Assembly: GCA_010015655.1 (NCBI GenBank)
Contig: ML976677.1
Location: forward strand, 119,531-183,530
Direction: 5' to 3'
Origin: Bimuria novae-zelandiae CBS 107.79
Lineage: Eukaryota > Ascomycota > Dothideomycetes > Pleosporales > Didymosphaeriaceae
DNA length: 64,000 nt
Positions 1 to 12,779 of this stretch are shown one piece after another (the first letter of the stretch is position 1; the number at the start of each line of letters is the position of its first letter). Under the pieces are notes generated by a model. The model had not been told where the DNA came from and did not search any database. It saw only the letters and a list, made by a program, of their open reading frames with translations. The position numbers and the translations under genes are program-made.

Positions 1-737
1 AAGCAGTGGGGGCCTGGAGAGGTCTTCAACACGTGCTACAGACTCAGGCGCACCGCCTAAGCCAGATCTGGATGTGTCTAGACAGCACATCGGTTATCTG
101 GGGCATTAGGGGAGACCCCGCGCCGTCATCCCAGTGGGCCTTTGTACGCTGCCAGGAAGCCATGGACACCTGGGATATCCAAATCCAATGGTCACCAGGC
201 CACATAGGCATTGAAGGCAATGAGCTAGCTGATCAGCTAGCAGACGAGGCAGCCAAGGACCCACGCCCACCCACAGGGAAGGCAGCTGAACCCACGATAT
301 CAGGTCTACGATCTGATGCGCGCGCATACGTACGCGCTGCACAACAAGAGTAGTAGCGCACACGCACACCAAATCTCTCTACATGGTACAACCAGTGGGG
401 CCTAGCATACACCCCCTCCAGGCAACCGCCGGAGTTGGAGCTCACACGCCCCGCCCTGGCCAAGCTCCTATCCATGAGGACAAGACACGGCAACTACGCC
501 TGGTACCATAGGAAGTTCAAGCATGATGAGGAGACCCTCGCGTGCACCTGCGGAGCAGACCTGGCCCCGGACCATATCGTACACTGCCCACGGACAGTGC
601 GACGCTTTAACTACTGGCCGCAACGCCCAACACATCCCCCAACAGACACTAGAGAAGGAATACAGTACCTTAGGGCGCTAAGCCCAGGAGAATACGCAAC
701 CCTTCTTGCACTTAGTGTTAGTAACAGCACACGTTAG
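1..737 (+). pseudogene. LINE (non-LTR retrotransposon) 3' end: RNase H and zinc knuckle, broken
   Basis: C-terminal part of a non-LTR retrotransposon polyprotein, cut by the window edge. Positions 6-353 encode a type I RNase H domain: the motif WSPGHIGIEGNELADQLADE carries the last catalytic Asp region, and the earlier CLDSTSVIWG segment carries another acidic site. The same frame runs on to 737 and contains a CTCGADLAPDHIVHC zinc knuckle, as in fungal Tad-type LINE ORF2 proteins. Two adjacent in-frame TAG codons at 351-356 separate the pieces; CAG to TAG (CpA to TpA) is the expected RIP change. The element is otherwise not AT-rich, so RIP here was light. Family assignment is confident; the clade is inferred. 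Confidence 0.85.
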
Positions 738-1149
738 CAAGCAACTGGCCAACCACGTCATAGGCGAGCGGACGCAAACCCTCGCTTCGGGCGAAGTAGA
801 TACGCTACCTGCTTTTAACTTGCTAGGGTATCTACTATATAAGACTAAGCTCTCTCTTTTGTATACCTATATGCGTGTATATATCTCTCCTTACCTCTAA
901 TAAGTCTTGGCATGCTTCTGTACAGGACTGGGGGCAGCTAGAAGGCTACCCCATTCCCCACTATTGTCACACAAAGGCCAGATTGAACAGCTGAGTCGCC
1001 CCTATCTGGAGAGGGACAGCAGCAAGAGAGGCCGCTCCTATAGTAGCGGTAGCACTAGCATGAGTGACCCTTACTAAGTGCAGGGCACGTCTACATACCC
1101 CCTGGGAGGTTACATAGGACGTAAAACCAATACTACTACTACTACTACT
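738..1149 (+). mobile_element. Probable LINE 3' untranslated tail with (ACT)n repeat
   Basis: About 410 bases after the LINE stop with no coding signal and moderate GC. It ends in an ACT/TAC microsatellite at about 1130-1149, where the sequence switches abruptly to AT-rich DNA. Simple-repeat 3' tails are common in non-LTR elements, so this is read as the 3' end of the LINE. The exact end and any target duplication are not resolved. Confidence 0.5.
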
Positions 1150-1477
1150 TTAACTAGCTAGCTAACTAGCCAGGGTTTAGCAGCAAGCAGTAAAGGGCCA
1201 TACTAAAACTTATTTAAGAGAAGCTAAAAGAGGATTAATAGACTATAGATACACTTAAGGCAAGGAGGCCTAATAAGGGCATTATAAATAATATATAAAA
1301 GGTATATAGCTTTAAAATTAGGGCGTATACACGAATACGGAGTAATATTTTTAACTTTAAGTAGTTTAGAGTATAAAGATAGGTCTATTAATTAATAATA
1401 TATTTTACTTTTCTAAAGTACTATCCTACATACGTGCCACATGCCTAATTAATTATAAAATATAAAAACGCCTTATA
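1150..1477. other. AT-rich stretch flanking the copia insertion
   Basis: AT-rich sequence dense in TAA/TAG and TTAA words, with no readable gene. It runs up to the copia target duplication and may belong to the same older relic that resumes at 7679, so that the copia element would have landed inside it. No protein family was recognised. Confidence 0.4.
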
Positions 1478-1482
1478 GGTTT
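1478..1482. repeat. Target site duplication GGTTT, left copy
   Basis: The five bases GGTTT directly precede the left LTR and recur directly after the right LTR at 7674-7678. A 5-bp duplication is the usual product of LTR-retrotransposon integration and fixes both element borders. Confidence 0.9.
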
Positions 1483-1734
1483 TGTCTGCAAAGCCTCGCC
1501 TTCCGCACTAAGGGAACTGTGTAACCCTATTATACCCCTGTACCCCCTCACTTCTAGTTAACCTAATACTGTACCGAAACCCCTTCGCCTCCACACCACC
1601 TAGTACTATATCACATCCACAAGAACTGGAAGGAAGGTATATAGAACTATTATAGCACACACACAAGACAAGACAGACACTAGATACTAAAGCAGAGAGT
1701 TACTTATTTATTCCTTGCTACCTGTGAACCGACA
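1483..1734 (+). repeat. Copia left LTR, 252 bp
   Basis: Direct copy of 7421-7673, beginning TGTCTGCA and ending AACCGACA. By eye the two LTRs differ at about eight substitutions, seven of them transitions, plus one single-base indel, giving roughly 97% identity. The LTRs are much less AT-rich than the internal region. Confidence 0.93.
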
Positions 1735-4700
1735 CTAATTAGTAGTTACCCTTACAGTCAATGCTATAAGAGATAACCACAGACAGCAAGGAGAACTAGA
1801 AGAGACACGATAAAGGGTATAGTAATACCCTAAACCGTGTGCTAACGAGACCCTAAGCGTTTACCTAGGTCTTCGCGTTTATTACGCCTTCGCCAGAAGC
1901 TCGCGCGTCGTAGCCTACCACTAAGTAATAAGGACTCTAAGCGTTTACCTAAGTCCCTGTCTATCACGCTCTATAGTACCCGCCACTAATAGTACTATCA
2001 ATTAACCTGCGTCTCACTCTCTTAAAGAGACGCCTCATGACCCCTAAATTGCTTTCCTACAATGCCTTTTACCAACTATCTTACGAAGGAAGAATAGGCG
2101 CTTATTAATAAAGATAGCTAGGGCCAGCCCTTTAATATTAATAAGAATACAGACATTACAAAAATTAATATAAAGAGTGTAAACACATATATCCTCTTCT
2201 ACTATCGAATCTCCCGAAATAAAGAATAGGGGGACTATAAGCTATAGGAGCAGATAACTATTATCTTTAAAAAATAGCTAAAAGAACTCTTTAATAAAGG
2301 TAACAAATCTCTTATTACTAAATTCTAAGACTACCTACGCAAGCAAGGCGTCTTTATAGCTAAGGATAGCAAGTTAATTGCCTATAACATTACAAAAGCG
2401 CTGCAGGGCGACTATTACAAATAGACTAATAAAAAGGTTACTTACTAGCTTAAAATAAATAAGAGGTTCAACTCGCGCTTTAATCTAAATCTTGCGACAT
2501 CGCCTCTATACGATACGCCTCCGTTATAGTAATCTTCTTAATAACCCTCTACGCACCTTACTTCTCCTTAACTAGCTCTAATAGCACGCACTGTCTACTA
2601 ACCTATACCTCCACTAAAATGGCAGCCTACTATATACCTGCCCCCTTATTAGTAGCACAACGCGCCTTTATCCTCTACGCAGTAGCTAAACCAGTATAAT
2701 ACGTACAACCCCCATCTACAGCACGAAAGCCCTATAGACGCCACACGTCTTAACAACACACATTAACTTATTATAGACCTTTGTAAGCTATACGACAATA
2801 AGCAGCGCTTTAAAGGTAAGCTATATAACGTGTTTAACACTAAATTTAGAATCTTCCAAGACAATTGCAGCAAGATAGGGCTACTTAAGCAATACTAGAA
2901 TTAAGCTTTTTCTATTATACTAAAAAATAGAGCGTCTAACTACTACTATAACCGCCTCGCGGGTTAGGGCTATAATCTTAAGATAATAATAGGTATAATA
3001 AAGAGCCACTTCTACAATAAGGAGAATTATTAATTATACCTTAGCGAGTAGAGAATAATTACGCTAGCACGTATAATTAGCGCCTACCCTAATAAATCTT
3101 ATCTTAATACTCTCTAATTACTTATTAACAAGCTCTAGAAGCTTTAACGCGGGTTAGGCTATAACTACTAAAGTAATAACATGCTGCGTAAACAACTACT
3201 TAATACGTATAATAGTATTAAGGACTATAACTTTACCCTCTTTACCCTAGCGCCTGCTTTTAAAGGCCTTTACTTTACTCTACGCTTATTTATTAGCGCT
3301 ACCACCCGCTCGCGCGAGGCGCGTAATCTAAGCCTAACGTAATATACTACTAATAAGGAGTATTAGAACTACTATAACCTCTAATACCCCTATAAGGACG
3401 ACCCTAACGCAAACGGCTATAAGCAGTACTAGACTAATAGGACCTATAGAGGTAAAAGCTTATAGAAAGGTTAAGGTAATAAATTATAAGGATTCTTATC
3501 GCGCTTCTCGCCGCAAGACGTTAACAACTATAGACTCTATTAAGGTAACTCTTAAGGATCACCCTTCTAACAGCTACTATGACCTAAGTAATAGCAATCT
3601 TAGAAGAAATGCTTTATCTATAGTAAGCCTAGCTACTAATTAATAAAGCACTCTAGGGACAAGCGTAAGCAATCCTATAATAGATTTTATTAAATAGCGT
3701 TAGCCTACTTATATAACGCGTAACCTAACGTTACTGACTTTTACGCTTTCCTAACTAAGTATAAAGGTATTAAAATTAATAACAAGGCCCAGCAGATGCT
3801 CGCTACTAAAATAATAACTAAAGGAGATTAGTTTATTACTAAGTTCTCTAGTATAATTAACAGCAATCAGATAATTACCTACCTAAATAACTAAGCTATA
3901 TACCACGCAACTATATAAATTAACGCGTTTAAGGCTATAAATAATACGCCCGCTACCGTATTTACGTTTAAGGATTAATATAATAAGAAAGTCTTTTAGG
4001 GTATTATGCCTGACACGGGAGCCTTAGGCGTCTTAATAGCTAGAAAACTACAAGCAACTACTCTACAGGGAGCCATAAGCTTATAAATAGATACCTTAAT
4101 AGCTAGGTAGCACCAAATCCGCTTTAGCAGAGGCCAGGCAATTACATCCATAGGCACCCTACACGTCGACATAGTAATTAGTAAAGTTACGTTCCACGTG
4201 CTACCTACTAATACGCCATTCTTGCTCTATCTAGCTAATATAGACAGACTAGGCGTTAGATATAACAACCTGCGCAACGTACTAGTCCAGGGTAACTAGC
4301 TACACCTAGTTATGCGTAAATAGGGCCATCCATAGCTCCTTGTAAATTAACCTAGACGCACCGCAGCCGCCAGCTACCACTTTATAAAGACTAAGCTACG
4401 CTAGCTCTGCTAATAATTTAGCTACCTATTAGCTTGTTAGCTCTACGACTTGCTTATTCACGCTAGCCATAATAACGTCTATAAGGAGCTTATTAACAAG
4501 CTTGTTAAGTACTGCCAATAGTGCTAACTAAATTAGAAAGCACCTAGACGCTTTAGATTTAAGCTTAAGGAACTAGACCTAGACTTTAACTACAAGGTAA
4601 TTATTAATATTATATACCTAAATAGAAAACCTGTCCTATATATAGTTAACAACGCGACCACTTTTTAAGCTACTTGCTTCCTTAAAGATGCATTAGCCGC

Positions 4701-6177
4701 AAGCACTTAGGATGCTCTACAGTATTACTAGATTAATACCTACCTTAGACTGCCTAAGTATCTTATCTATAACGCCAGCAGGAACTTTATTTTTACTAAA
4801 TTTAAGTAACTTGCTAAGTCACTATTAATTAATATTAAAAAAGTACCTATAGAAGCTCATAACAGCGTAGGCAAGATAGAGCAGTACTATACTTTATTAT
4901 AACGTGCTTTTAAGACTATTTAAGCTAATTTACCTATAATAATAGACAGGTAGCTCATCTTGCAAATAGCTATTAAAGCTATTAATAACATAGTAGGTCC
5001 TAATAGCCTAGTGCCTACGCTACTTGTCTTCGGCGCCTACCCACGAATAATAAAAGACTCTCCCCCGTTGCTATTAATTACTTAACGCGCTGCTGCTATT
5101 AAAAAGGCTATAAGAGAGATATAACAGGTACATAAGACGCGTTAAATTAATAATACGCTAGTAACGCGTAATAGACCTATAACGCTTAAAATAATTATAC
5201 TACCTATTAACTCTAATGTGCGCGTTTGGCGCGAGAAGGATGGATAGATAGGCCCCTATAAGCTTATTACTATAACGAATAAGACCTGTACAATATAGCT
5301 GCCGCATAGCCCTACAAATTTCCGCTTAACAGTTATTAAGCCGTACTACACGGATACCTCCCTAACAAACAACGAACCAGCCACGCCACTAGCAATTAAT
5401 AATAAAGATAATAGCCACCTAATAGATATGCTAGACAACAGAGACGATAATTAGGACAAAGATAGCGAAACTAGTAAGACTAACTAGCATTAAGAACAAG
5501 CTTCTAAACTCCCTTAATAAAAACGCGGCTAACCTAAAGGTAGTAAGAATAAGCCTAAAGCTACTATAGCCTACGCGAACCCTTATAGGACAGCTCGTGC
5601 GGCTCCTATAGCGTACACTGTCCACGCAGCGCCTAACAAAGCTCATATAATAGAGGTCTTTATAACGCATAAAGAGAACACCAACTAGCTACTTGCTATA
5701 TAGCTACGCTAAGAGCAAAAGATAACTACACCTAGTTAACTATTTAAGCTATTAGATAACAAGGAAATTAATAGCCTTATTACTAATAGAGTCTTTCGCT
5801 TTAAACAATACGATCCCGGTAAGCACTAAAGACGGATTTTTAAATCGCGACTAGTACGCGAAATTAAAGGCAAGACTACTACTACCCTATATAAGAAATC
5901 ACGTCTTATAGTGCAAGGCTATTAAGGCAATAGCAAAGTAATAATCCTCACCTAATTACCAACTATCTAGCGAGCTAGCTAATAAATTATACTAGCTATT
6001 GCTCCTTTACTTATGCGTAATAGAGTTCTATTAATAAATAGAGAGATCTCGCTCTAGCTACAAGATATTACCTAAGCATACGTATAGTTACGCATAAAGC
6101 TTAACTAAGTAGTTATTGCCCACTTACCTAAGGAAATTAAATACAAGTATCCACCTAGCACAGTTATAATAGTTAAG

Positions 6178-6500
6178 AAGCCTCTATACGGCCTAACTAA
6201 AGCTAGTACCTATTAGTGGGCAATATACAGCGCTTATTATAAGGAAAAGCTTTACATAGAGACCTTAACGTATAATCCATGCCTGCTTATAACCACTACT
6301 CAGGACGCCTTTGGCATAGTAGGCATATAGACTAACAACACACTTATCCTTACGGATAAACGTTTCTCTAACCTAAAAGAGAAGGAGTTAACATTTATAG
6401 CTAAGCTAAAGGAGAAGCTAACACCTACTACTTTATTAATTTTTAATGGCTACGTCCTATTAATTAATCACACTGGCAAGCTCTTACTATAACAAAAGGA
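6178..6500 (+). pseudogene. Copia reverse transcriptase fragment
   Basis: Readable reverse transcriptase segment with KPLYGLTKAS, YNPCLLITTT and FGIVGI. Fungal copia elements normally have a T-D-D-T motif here for the metal-binding catalytic pair. This copy reads TNNTLIL at about 6331-6351, so both Asp codons have become Asn. Stops interrupt the frame at former Gln codons. Inactive. Confidence 0.8.
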
Positions 6501-6906
6501 TTAGGGCAAGAAAATTTATCTTATTAATGCAAGCTTAGCTAACTATTAATAATAGTATATTAAGTAGAGGGCTTACGGCGCCTATATCGCGAGCATCTAC
6601 TAACCAGAGGCAACTTTTAACCTCTCTATTACTGCATAAACTTAAGAGCCTACCGCCAACGACATTAACGCGTTAAACAAACGCCTACAGTAGTAACTAA
6701 ATAATCTTAATTATAGCCTCACCTATAAGGCACTTAACCTAGCTTAGGCTAAAGTCTTTGTCTTTGTTAATAGCTCCTTCGCAAACAACAAAGATTTAAG
6801 TAGTTAGATTAGCTATATAATTGTAGTAGCTATAGAAGATGTTACTAACGTAGAGTTTACTATTTACGGCAATCTTATTTACTAGAGCTCTATAAAGAGT
6901 AAACGC

Positions 6907-7161
6907 GTGACCCGGAGCGTACTTACATTAGAAATCTACGTAATGGTAGGAGGCGTTAACCTCGCATACTCTATTACCTCGACGCTTACCATGGTTACAA
7001 AGCAGCTTAGTCTGCTATCTCTCCCCCTAGTAGTTTGTACGGACTTATACTCACTGTATGAGTGTATTGTCAAGCTAGGAACGACTAAGGAAAAACGACT
7101 AATAATTAATATTATGGCCTTACGTCAATCATATAAGAGAAGGGAGTTATTTAAGGTTTAA
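6907..7161 (+). pseudogene. Copia RNase H fragment, still open for 84 codons
   Basis: The longest open stretch left in the copia interior. It reads as the C-terminal RNase H domain: LEIYVMVGGVNLAYS, then LPLVVCTDLYSLYECIVKLG and TTKEKRLIINIMALRQSY. The catalytic Asp of VCTD survives. Stops lie just upstream and downstream, so this is a remnant of the pol frame and not an independent gene. Confidence 0.85.
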
Positions 7162-7420
7162 TAAGTAAATAGCTAAGACAACCCTGCCAACGCTATAATA
7201 AAAACATCGCTAAACAAAGCCCTAGAAACTTTTATTAGTACAAACTTACTGCGCGTACGAGTTAACGGATAGGTAATACGCAAGGACCCTGTAAACTAGC
7301 TCTAATAATAATAATTATAATAACTACTATAGTTATTACCTTCTAACTTTCGCAAACAGCCTCTCTAGCGAGTGTACACCTAATCCACACTTATTTTTAC
7401 TATAAAAGAAAAGCTGCTAG

Positions 7421-7673
7421 TGTCTGCACAGCCTCGCCTTCCGCACTAAGGAAACTGTGTAACCCTATCATACCCCTATACCCCCTCACTTCTAGTTAAC
7501 CTAATACTGTACCGAAACCCCTTCGCCTCCACACCACCTGGTACTATATCACATCCACAAGAACTGGAAGGAAGGTATATAGAACTATTATAGCATACAC
7601 ACAAGACAAGACAGACACTAGATACCAAAGACAGAGAGTTACTTGTTTATTCCTTGCTACCTGTGAACCGACA
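7421..7673 (+). repeat. Copia right LTR, 253 bp
   Basis: Second LTR copy, TGTCTGCA...AACCGACA, followed at once by the GGTTT duplication at 7674-7678. One base longer than the left LTR (an extra A in the AAAGACAG stretch). Confidence 0.93.
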
Positions 7674-7678
7674 GGTTT

Positions 7679-9295
7679 TAAAGTTTTCTATAAGCTAGTA
7701 ATTTATTTTAATTTAAGCCTTAATATTATTAAACGTCGCCTTTATTAGATTAAAATCCAGTACGTAGAGTAATAAAAACCTAAGTAAAATACTATACTAT
7801 TTATATAGCTTGCAGAGCTACTCTAATCTATAAATAGACGCGTTATTAAGGATAAGAATAGATTATGGCCCTAAGTGTAGTAAATAGTATAATAATACTT
7901 CCTCTTTAATAAAGGCTGCAAAAGCCTTAGCGGTAATAGATCTTTATATAATAGAGTAGCTTAGATATCTATTTACTATTAACGCTAGAAAGATGGTTTA
8001 TTTTTCTAACCCCTTAATTAGGTGCGCTACTCTATATTCTATTCTAATAGGTAACTAGCTATACTTTTTATTACTAGTCCTTTTATTTACTACTAACTTC
8101 TCTAGGAAAATAAGCTAATCTGCTAACTCTTTTATATACTAATTTAGGTATTTTAAAAAGGTGCACTTGTTTTTACTGCATAAGCTTTTACTACCTGTTA
8201 TAATTGGTAAACTCTTTTAAGGATATTATAAATAGTTATAATAAAGACTTAAATATTAAATTTATTATAGAGGAAGTGTTGTATTATATTTAAATATGTA
8301 GTTACATAGTCCTTAAGAAAGTTAAGGAGCCTTTATATAATTACTTATTAATAAAAAAGCTTATTACTATGATATTATTTATGACTTATTTTTAATACGA
8401 TAAGAGCACTTTAAGTTAATTAAGAATAATAGTAGGTAGTACGTATGACTTACCTTATATATTTAAATTTAACTATAGCTTATAAATTATCTTTTTAGAT
8501 ACCCTCACTACCCTTATAATAGCTACTACCTCCTCCTTAGCGCTAATATAAAATTTAATTCTATAAATAACTTTATTTAGAAGGCGACGACCTATAATAT
8601 ATATATATATATATATTAACTATAAATAAATGCGGTTGCATTATTCCTTATATAATTTTTATTAGGATAGAATGCGGAGTGATCTCTTCGCGGTTTTTAC
8701 TAATATTTCTAAAACAATAGTATTAACGAAATTAAGCTCCACACTGTACGCCTAGATAGACGCGATTTTATATTTATCTAGTATTTACGACTTGCCCTTA
8801 ACTTTATACCTAATCTAAAAGGCCTTTAAGAGCTTCTTACCATACTAAAGGCAAGTCTAATTAATATTAAAATAAGAACCTAACGCCCGTAGCTTATTAA
8901 GGTAGGTATAAGACGCTATAAAGATCTTTACTTTAAAAGACGCTTTAAATACTAATAGTAAGTTATTTAGGAACTTAAAGCTCTCCGCTAATATAGCGAT
9001 AGCTACCTTTATTTTAGACGTAGTATAGTAATATAGCTGCGAGGATAAAGAGGATAATACCTATAAAAAGATAAACTACAAGCTTTTAGTTATTATAAAA
9101 TAATTTATAATAATTAATTTACTACTAATAATTATAAACAGGTAAAAGTATAAAGTTAATAAGACTTTATAAAAAATTCTACGTTACTAGCATTATATAG
9201 GCTTTTAGTAATAAGCTATTATTACGCTAGAAGTTAGCTAGGGGTATAGGTAAAGTCACTAATAGCACGCTAATTACTACCCGAAATCTATCTAA
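7679..9295. mobile_element. Unidentified AT-rich, RIP-degraded relic
   Basis: About 1.6 kb of AT-rich sequence with a TA microsatellite near 8599-8617. From about 7860 one plus-strand frame carries long phrases broken mainly by TAA/TAG, for example YFLFNKGCKSLSG and FITSPFIYY. This suggests an old coding sequence whose Gln codons became stops. I do not recognise the protein family. It may be the downstream half of the element into which the copia inserted. Confidence 0.35.
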
Positions 9296-9445
9296 CGTAG
9301 TACCGTACACCCGTAAGTACGGTTTCGAAAATTGCTACGGACGGTGCCCTGTACGGGTCGAGGTGCCCGTACGTCCCTACGGCTCAATTCACCCTACGGG
9401 TCGTACTGTACGTGGCGTAGTACTGTACGTTGAAAGCGCTGCCGC
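9296..9445. repeat. GC-richer cluster of CGTAC/GTACG palindromic words
   Basis: At the border between AT-rich and normal DNA, a 150-base block repeats GTAC-centred words at least eight times. It contains the hairpin arms GTACGGG and CCCGTAC at about 9351-9372, and the paired words CGTAGTACCGTAC (about 9296) and CGTAGTACTGTAC (about 9415). It could be the terminal repeat of the relic to its left. No partner copy was found elsewhere in the window. Confidence 0.4.
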
Positions 9446-12045
9446 CGAAGCAGCAAATGCAGTGGCGCAAAGTCAAAGGCACTGAACCGAAAGACAAATG
9501 CTAGTATCTTTTCACGTGAACAAAGGCTTACTCATGGTAATAAGTGCCTACCATATGGATCACTTATCGCCGAACGACATCAAGCTAATCTAAAATCTCG
9601 TTGTGACAGCCTGTGATTGGCCTTCGACGCTGATCCAGGAGCTGACCGTCCGCCGTCGGCAGGCGCTCCCGAGATCAGAACTTCTTGCTCACCGTTCACC
9701 TAGGTGACAGGCGGCCGCCCTTGGATCAGAGATGCCCCGTGCTCAGTCCCGTGAGTCTGATCCCGCTAGTATCTGCCGAAATTCTGCCAAACATAAATAG
9801 GCTGCTCCTCCCCTCTCCCCTACTTCTTCCCTTCTTCAAACTGAGTTCGGCGCTCTCCGCTCAAGAGGAGAGGCCGGGGGTCTTTGTCCTACCTCGTGGT
9901 TTTTGGTTGTCCCAACTCATAATTTTTAGTACATTCTCAGCTTCATCAACTTTATTTAGCTGTCGGTTGACATAGTTGACCATAAAGGCTACCATCGTGT
10001 GCCCAGACAGATTTTTTTTCATTGTGCCCATCAGCGCTGCTGTTGACTTGAGGAAGAAAGCTGGCGGTGTTGTTATTGATTGTGAATCTTACCTCGGGCG
10101 GGTATTACTTCGAGTATGAAGCCAGCAACGCCATGGCTGCTCCTAAGGGCAGAGTGGGTACCGCAGCCACGCAGCTGTATATACCATAGGTATCTTCAAC
10201 AGGGCTATAGTCGCCCGTTTCAGTTAAAGCAGCAGCGGTATCAGAGAATTTTCTACTGTGATGAACCTCAATGTTGTTGTTGTTACATCAGGACGCGCGT
10301 GTCGCGTTGGCCTCACTAAGCAAGCAAAACACAGCGCCAGCGACTCCAGTGTTGGAGCCCCATCACCACCCGCTCGCTCCTATATCCAAATAAGTGAGGA
10401 ACGTCTTCGCGGCGAGCGTCCGCTCATCTTTTAAAGTACATGGCCGTCTCGTTGCTCATTCCGCGCGGCACATCGAGCGCTCGCGATTCGAGCGGCTGCC
10501 TGCCCTAGTCTGCTCATCACTGAAAGAGACGCACAAAGCTACCGCAAAAGCTTTAGAGGGCCCTCCTCAACTACTTCCGAGAAGTTCCCTCGTCATGAGC
10601 CCCTGCGTCTGATCTGTTCTCGAATGACGCGCCTATCTCGTTGCAACTTCCTCCACGCATTTCCTCGAGCGCTCGCGCTTCAAGCGGCGTCTGCCCCAAT
10701 CCACTCAACACAAAAGAGACGCGAAAAATAACCGCCCCAGCTTCGGAAGCTCCTCCTCGAACCGGTCTGGACAATGCTGCTGATCGATGCCCATTCACTG
10801 GACACAAACATTCGCGGCCTGACAAGCCACGCATGCGCAACGGCTGCTTCCGAGTGGATACTCTTGATTTAGCGGATACAAAGATGGCATTAGTATACCA
10901 TATGTCTTCAAGAGAGAAAGTTGGTATTTCGACGGAATACGGAGGATCTCGAGGTGGGGCGACCAACCGCTTCGCGGATGCACAAGGCACCTAAAAGATT
11001 GCTTGAGGTATCCGAGATATCATGCCACAATTTTTCAATTGAAATTCAAATCTCTGTGGTGTTTTGACGGACGTGATCATGGATGACACCAATTTGCAGA
11101 CCCATATAATAGGGCCTATACAAGGGGACTACCACACTGCGCAATCCGCGGAAGCCTGCCCTCAATTTGTATCTAAAAGCAGATATCTTTCGCCAAGGTG
11201 CTTGTACCAATGTCACCCGAGCTCATAAGATTCCAAGGTTCACGGAAAGCGAGAAGGTGCCTACTTCTGGAGCGTAAGCCTTCGATTGTGACGCACATTC
11301 CCGCCGGCGCGGATGCCTTGCGCTTATTGTACCAAACAACCTTCCCCGGTGACGCTTCAATTCATACTTTCATGCCTTCTTGTGATCCCAATTGCCAACC
11401 TTGTCCGCATTCTGCTTCCGTATCGGCCTCAGATTACCGCACTTCTAAGACTGGGCTCCAGCTCCAGCTCGTGTAGGCCGAGGTGCTCGAAACACAACAC
11501 GCTCTCCAACGGTGATCTCCTGGACCTCGTGATTTCATGGGAATTCCAAAGAATGGCAGATAACCCTGCTCGGTAGCACTTCTAAATGCGTATTCTAAGC
11601 CTCTCGCACGTGCTAGCATTGCCTTGTGTTGTGTCCGTTGTGCCATGCAACCAGAGTCCTCGTCCCCCGGCCTGCTCTTCTTCCTTGTACCGGTGCTCGC
11701 TGCCTTATTTCTCTGCGGCATGCTCGTCCCAGGTCTGTATGAACTGCTAAATATCGTCTTGTGCATACGCCGACTTCTTCAGCGATGGGAACGGCTTCTA
11801 TTTTGTAGCGGGGATTGCGGATCGTGGACAGACTTCTGGAAGCGCTGCACCGGAACACGCGGGATAACGAAGTAAATTCACAGCCTCAGGACGGCCTCGC
11901 AACTGCAATCTGTGAGCGAATTTGGCCATACCTGGGGTCATCAAGTCATATCATACAGGGTCGTTGTTATCATCGTAGCACTGCTTGTTGCTTCCTGGCT
12001 TTCCGGCTTGAACGAGATAGTGTCCGTTCTCGCACTACGACCCCG
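9446..12045. other. Region without a recognised gene
   Basis: Normal-GC DNA with only short overlapping open frames on both strands, none resembling a known family. A TATA-like CATAAATAGG (about 9790) is followed by a pyrimidine-rich leader, typical of fungal core promoters. The frame at 10261-10434 would give 57 residues. A plus-strand frame at 11624-11875 has a hydrophobic stretch (GLLFFLVPVLAALFLCGM) but could equally be antisense noise. Nothing here is firm. Confidence 0.4.
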
Positions 12046-12684
12046 TCATATTTTCTGCTTTGTTGCCATGTGGTGCACCATTTCGCAACAGACGACGCGT
12101 GCAGAGGTACCGGCGACTGATCCAATATGCACCGCTTCCGCCGAACTTTTGCCTTCTGTAGGATCTCGCGCGAGCTCGTATATTGGCCCAGCGTCACCAA
12201 TCTTGTGATAGAACTCCATGCACTCTGAGGCAGGCTCTACCGACCGCCAATACAAGGTTTCCACGGGTAGGATCTCGTCGCGTGACCCTCCTTTTGTAGT
12301 GTCCACGGGTTCTTCTGAAGCTTCCGATGCAAGGCTGTTCGGCATCTTGAGCGACTTGTCTAGCTGGACAGGCCGAACAGGCTGGAGAGTGAAGTAAAGA
12401 AGTTGCGGCGGCCGCACTCTCAGCGGGCGGCAAGAAGGTGTATCCTAATACCTGAGGGGTCAGCGCATCGGCGGCAGCTCTTGAACCTTCGTAAGCCGGA
12501 GGTGCTCCAATCTGTACTGCTCGCATTGCTTCAGCCGCATCTAGGCACTTACTGGAAAGAGAATGCGTTCGTGGACGCGGTCTGCAATCTCAATAAACGG
12601 CCAACGAGCTGGTGCGCGGCATACCCAGGTATGCTCCCTGGCGATGACGGTCTTCTTGAGCCCGAAATTACATTCATGTTCCAT
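12046..12684 (-). CDS. Candidate spliced hypothetical protein, 176 aa
   Basis: Two-exon model on the minus strand: exon 1 12684-12553, intron 12552-12445 (donor GTAAGT, branch-like GCTGAC, acceptor TTAG), exon 2 12444-12046. The ATG at 12684 sits in AAAATGG; an in-frame ATG at 12717 would add 11 residues. The product has a polar N-terminus (MEHECNFGLKKTVIAREHTW) and a mixed C-terminus (EILPVETLYWRSVEPASECM). I recognise no domain. Support is frame continuity across a consensus intron only. Overlapping plus-strand frames with hydrophobic stretches are the alternative. Confidence 0.4.
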
Positions 12685-12779
12685 TTTATTAGTCCAAAGG
12701 CTACAAAATACCCGCATCCCACGTGCCTGCCCCGTCCCAGGCGCGTGGTCCCACCTCGCAACCTCACCCTCGCGTAGCA

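Larger units (their letters stand above)
1483..7673 (+). mobile_element. Ty1/copia LTR retrotransposon, complete but RIP-inactivated
   Basis: A 6191-bp element bounded by TGT...ACA direct repeats and a perfect GGTTT duplication. The internal region is AT-rich and full of stops, yet pieces can be read on the plus strand in copia order. These are a protease-like MPDTGALG (about 4007-4030), integrase-core phrases such as NRKPVLYIVNNATTF (about 4620-4670), reverse transcriptase KKPLYGLTKAS (about 6178), and RNase H (6907-7161). Integrase before reverse transcriptase is diagnostic of copia rather than gypsy. Several catalytic Asp codons now read Asn (GAC or GAT to AAC or AAT), and Gln codons read TAG/TAA, as RIP produces. 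It cannot encode an active protein set. Confidence 0.93.
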
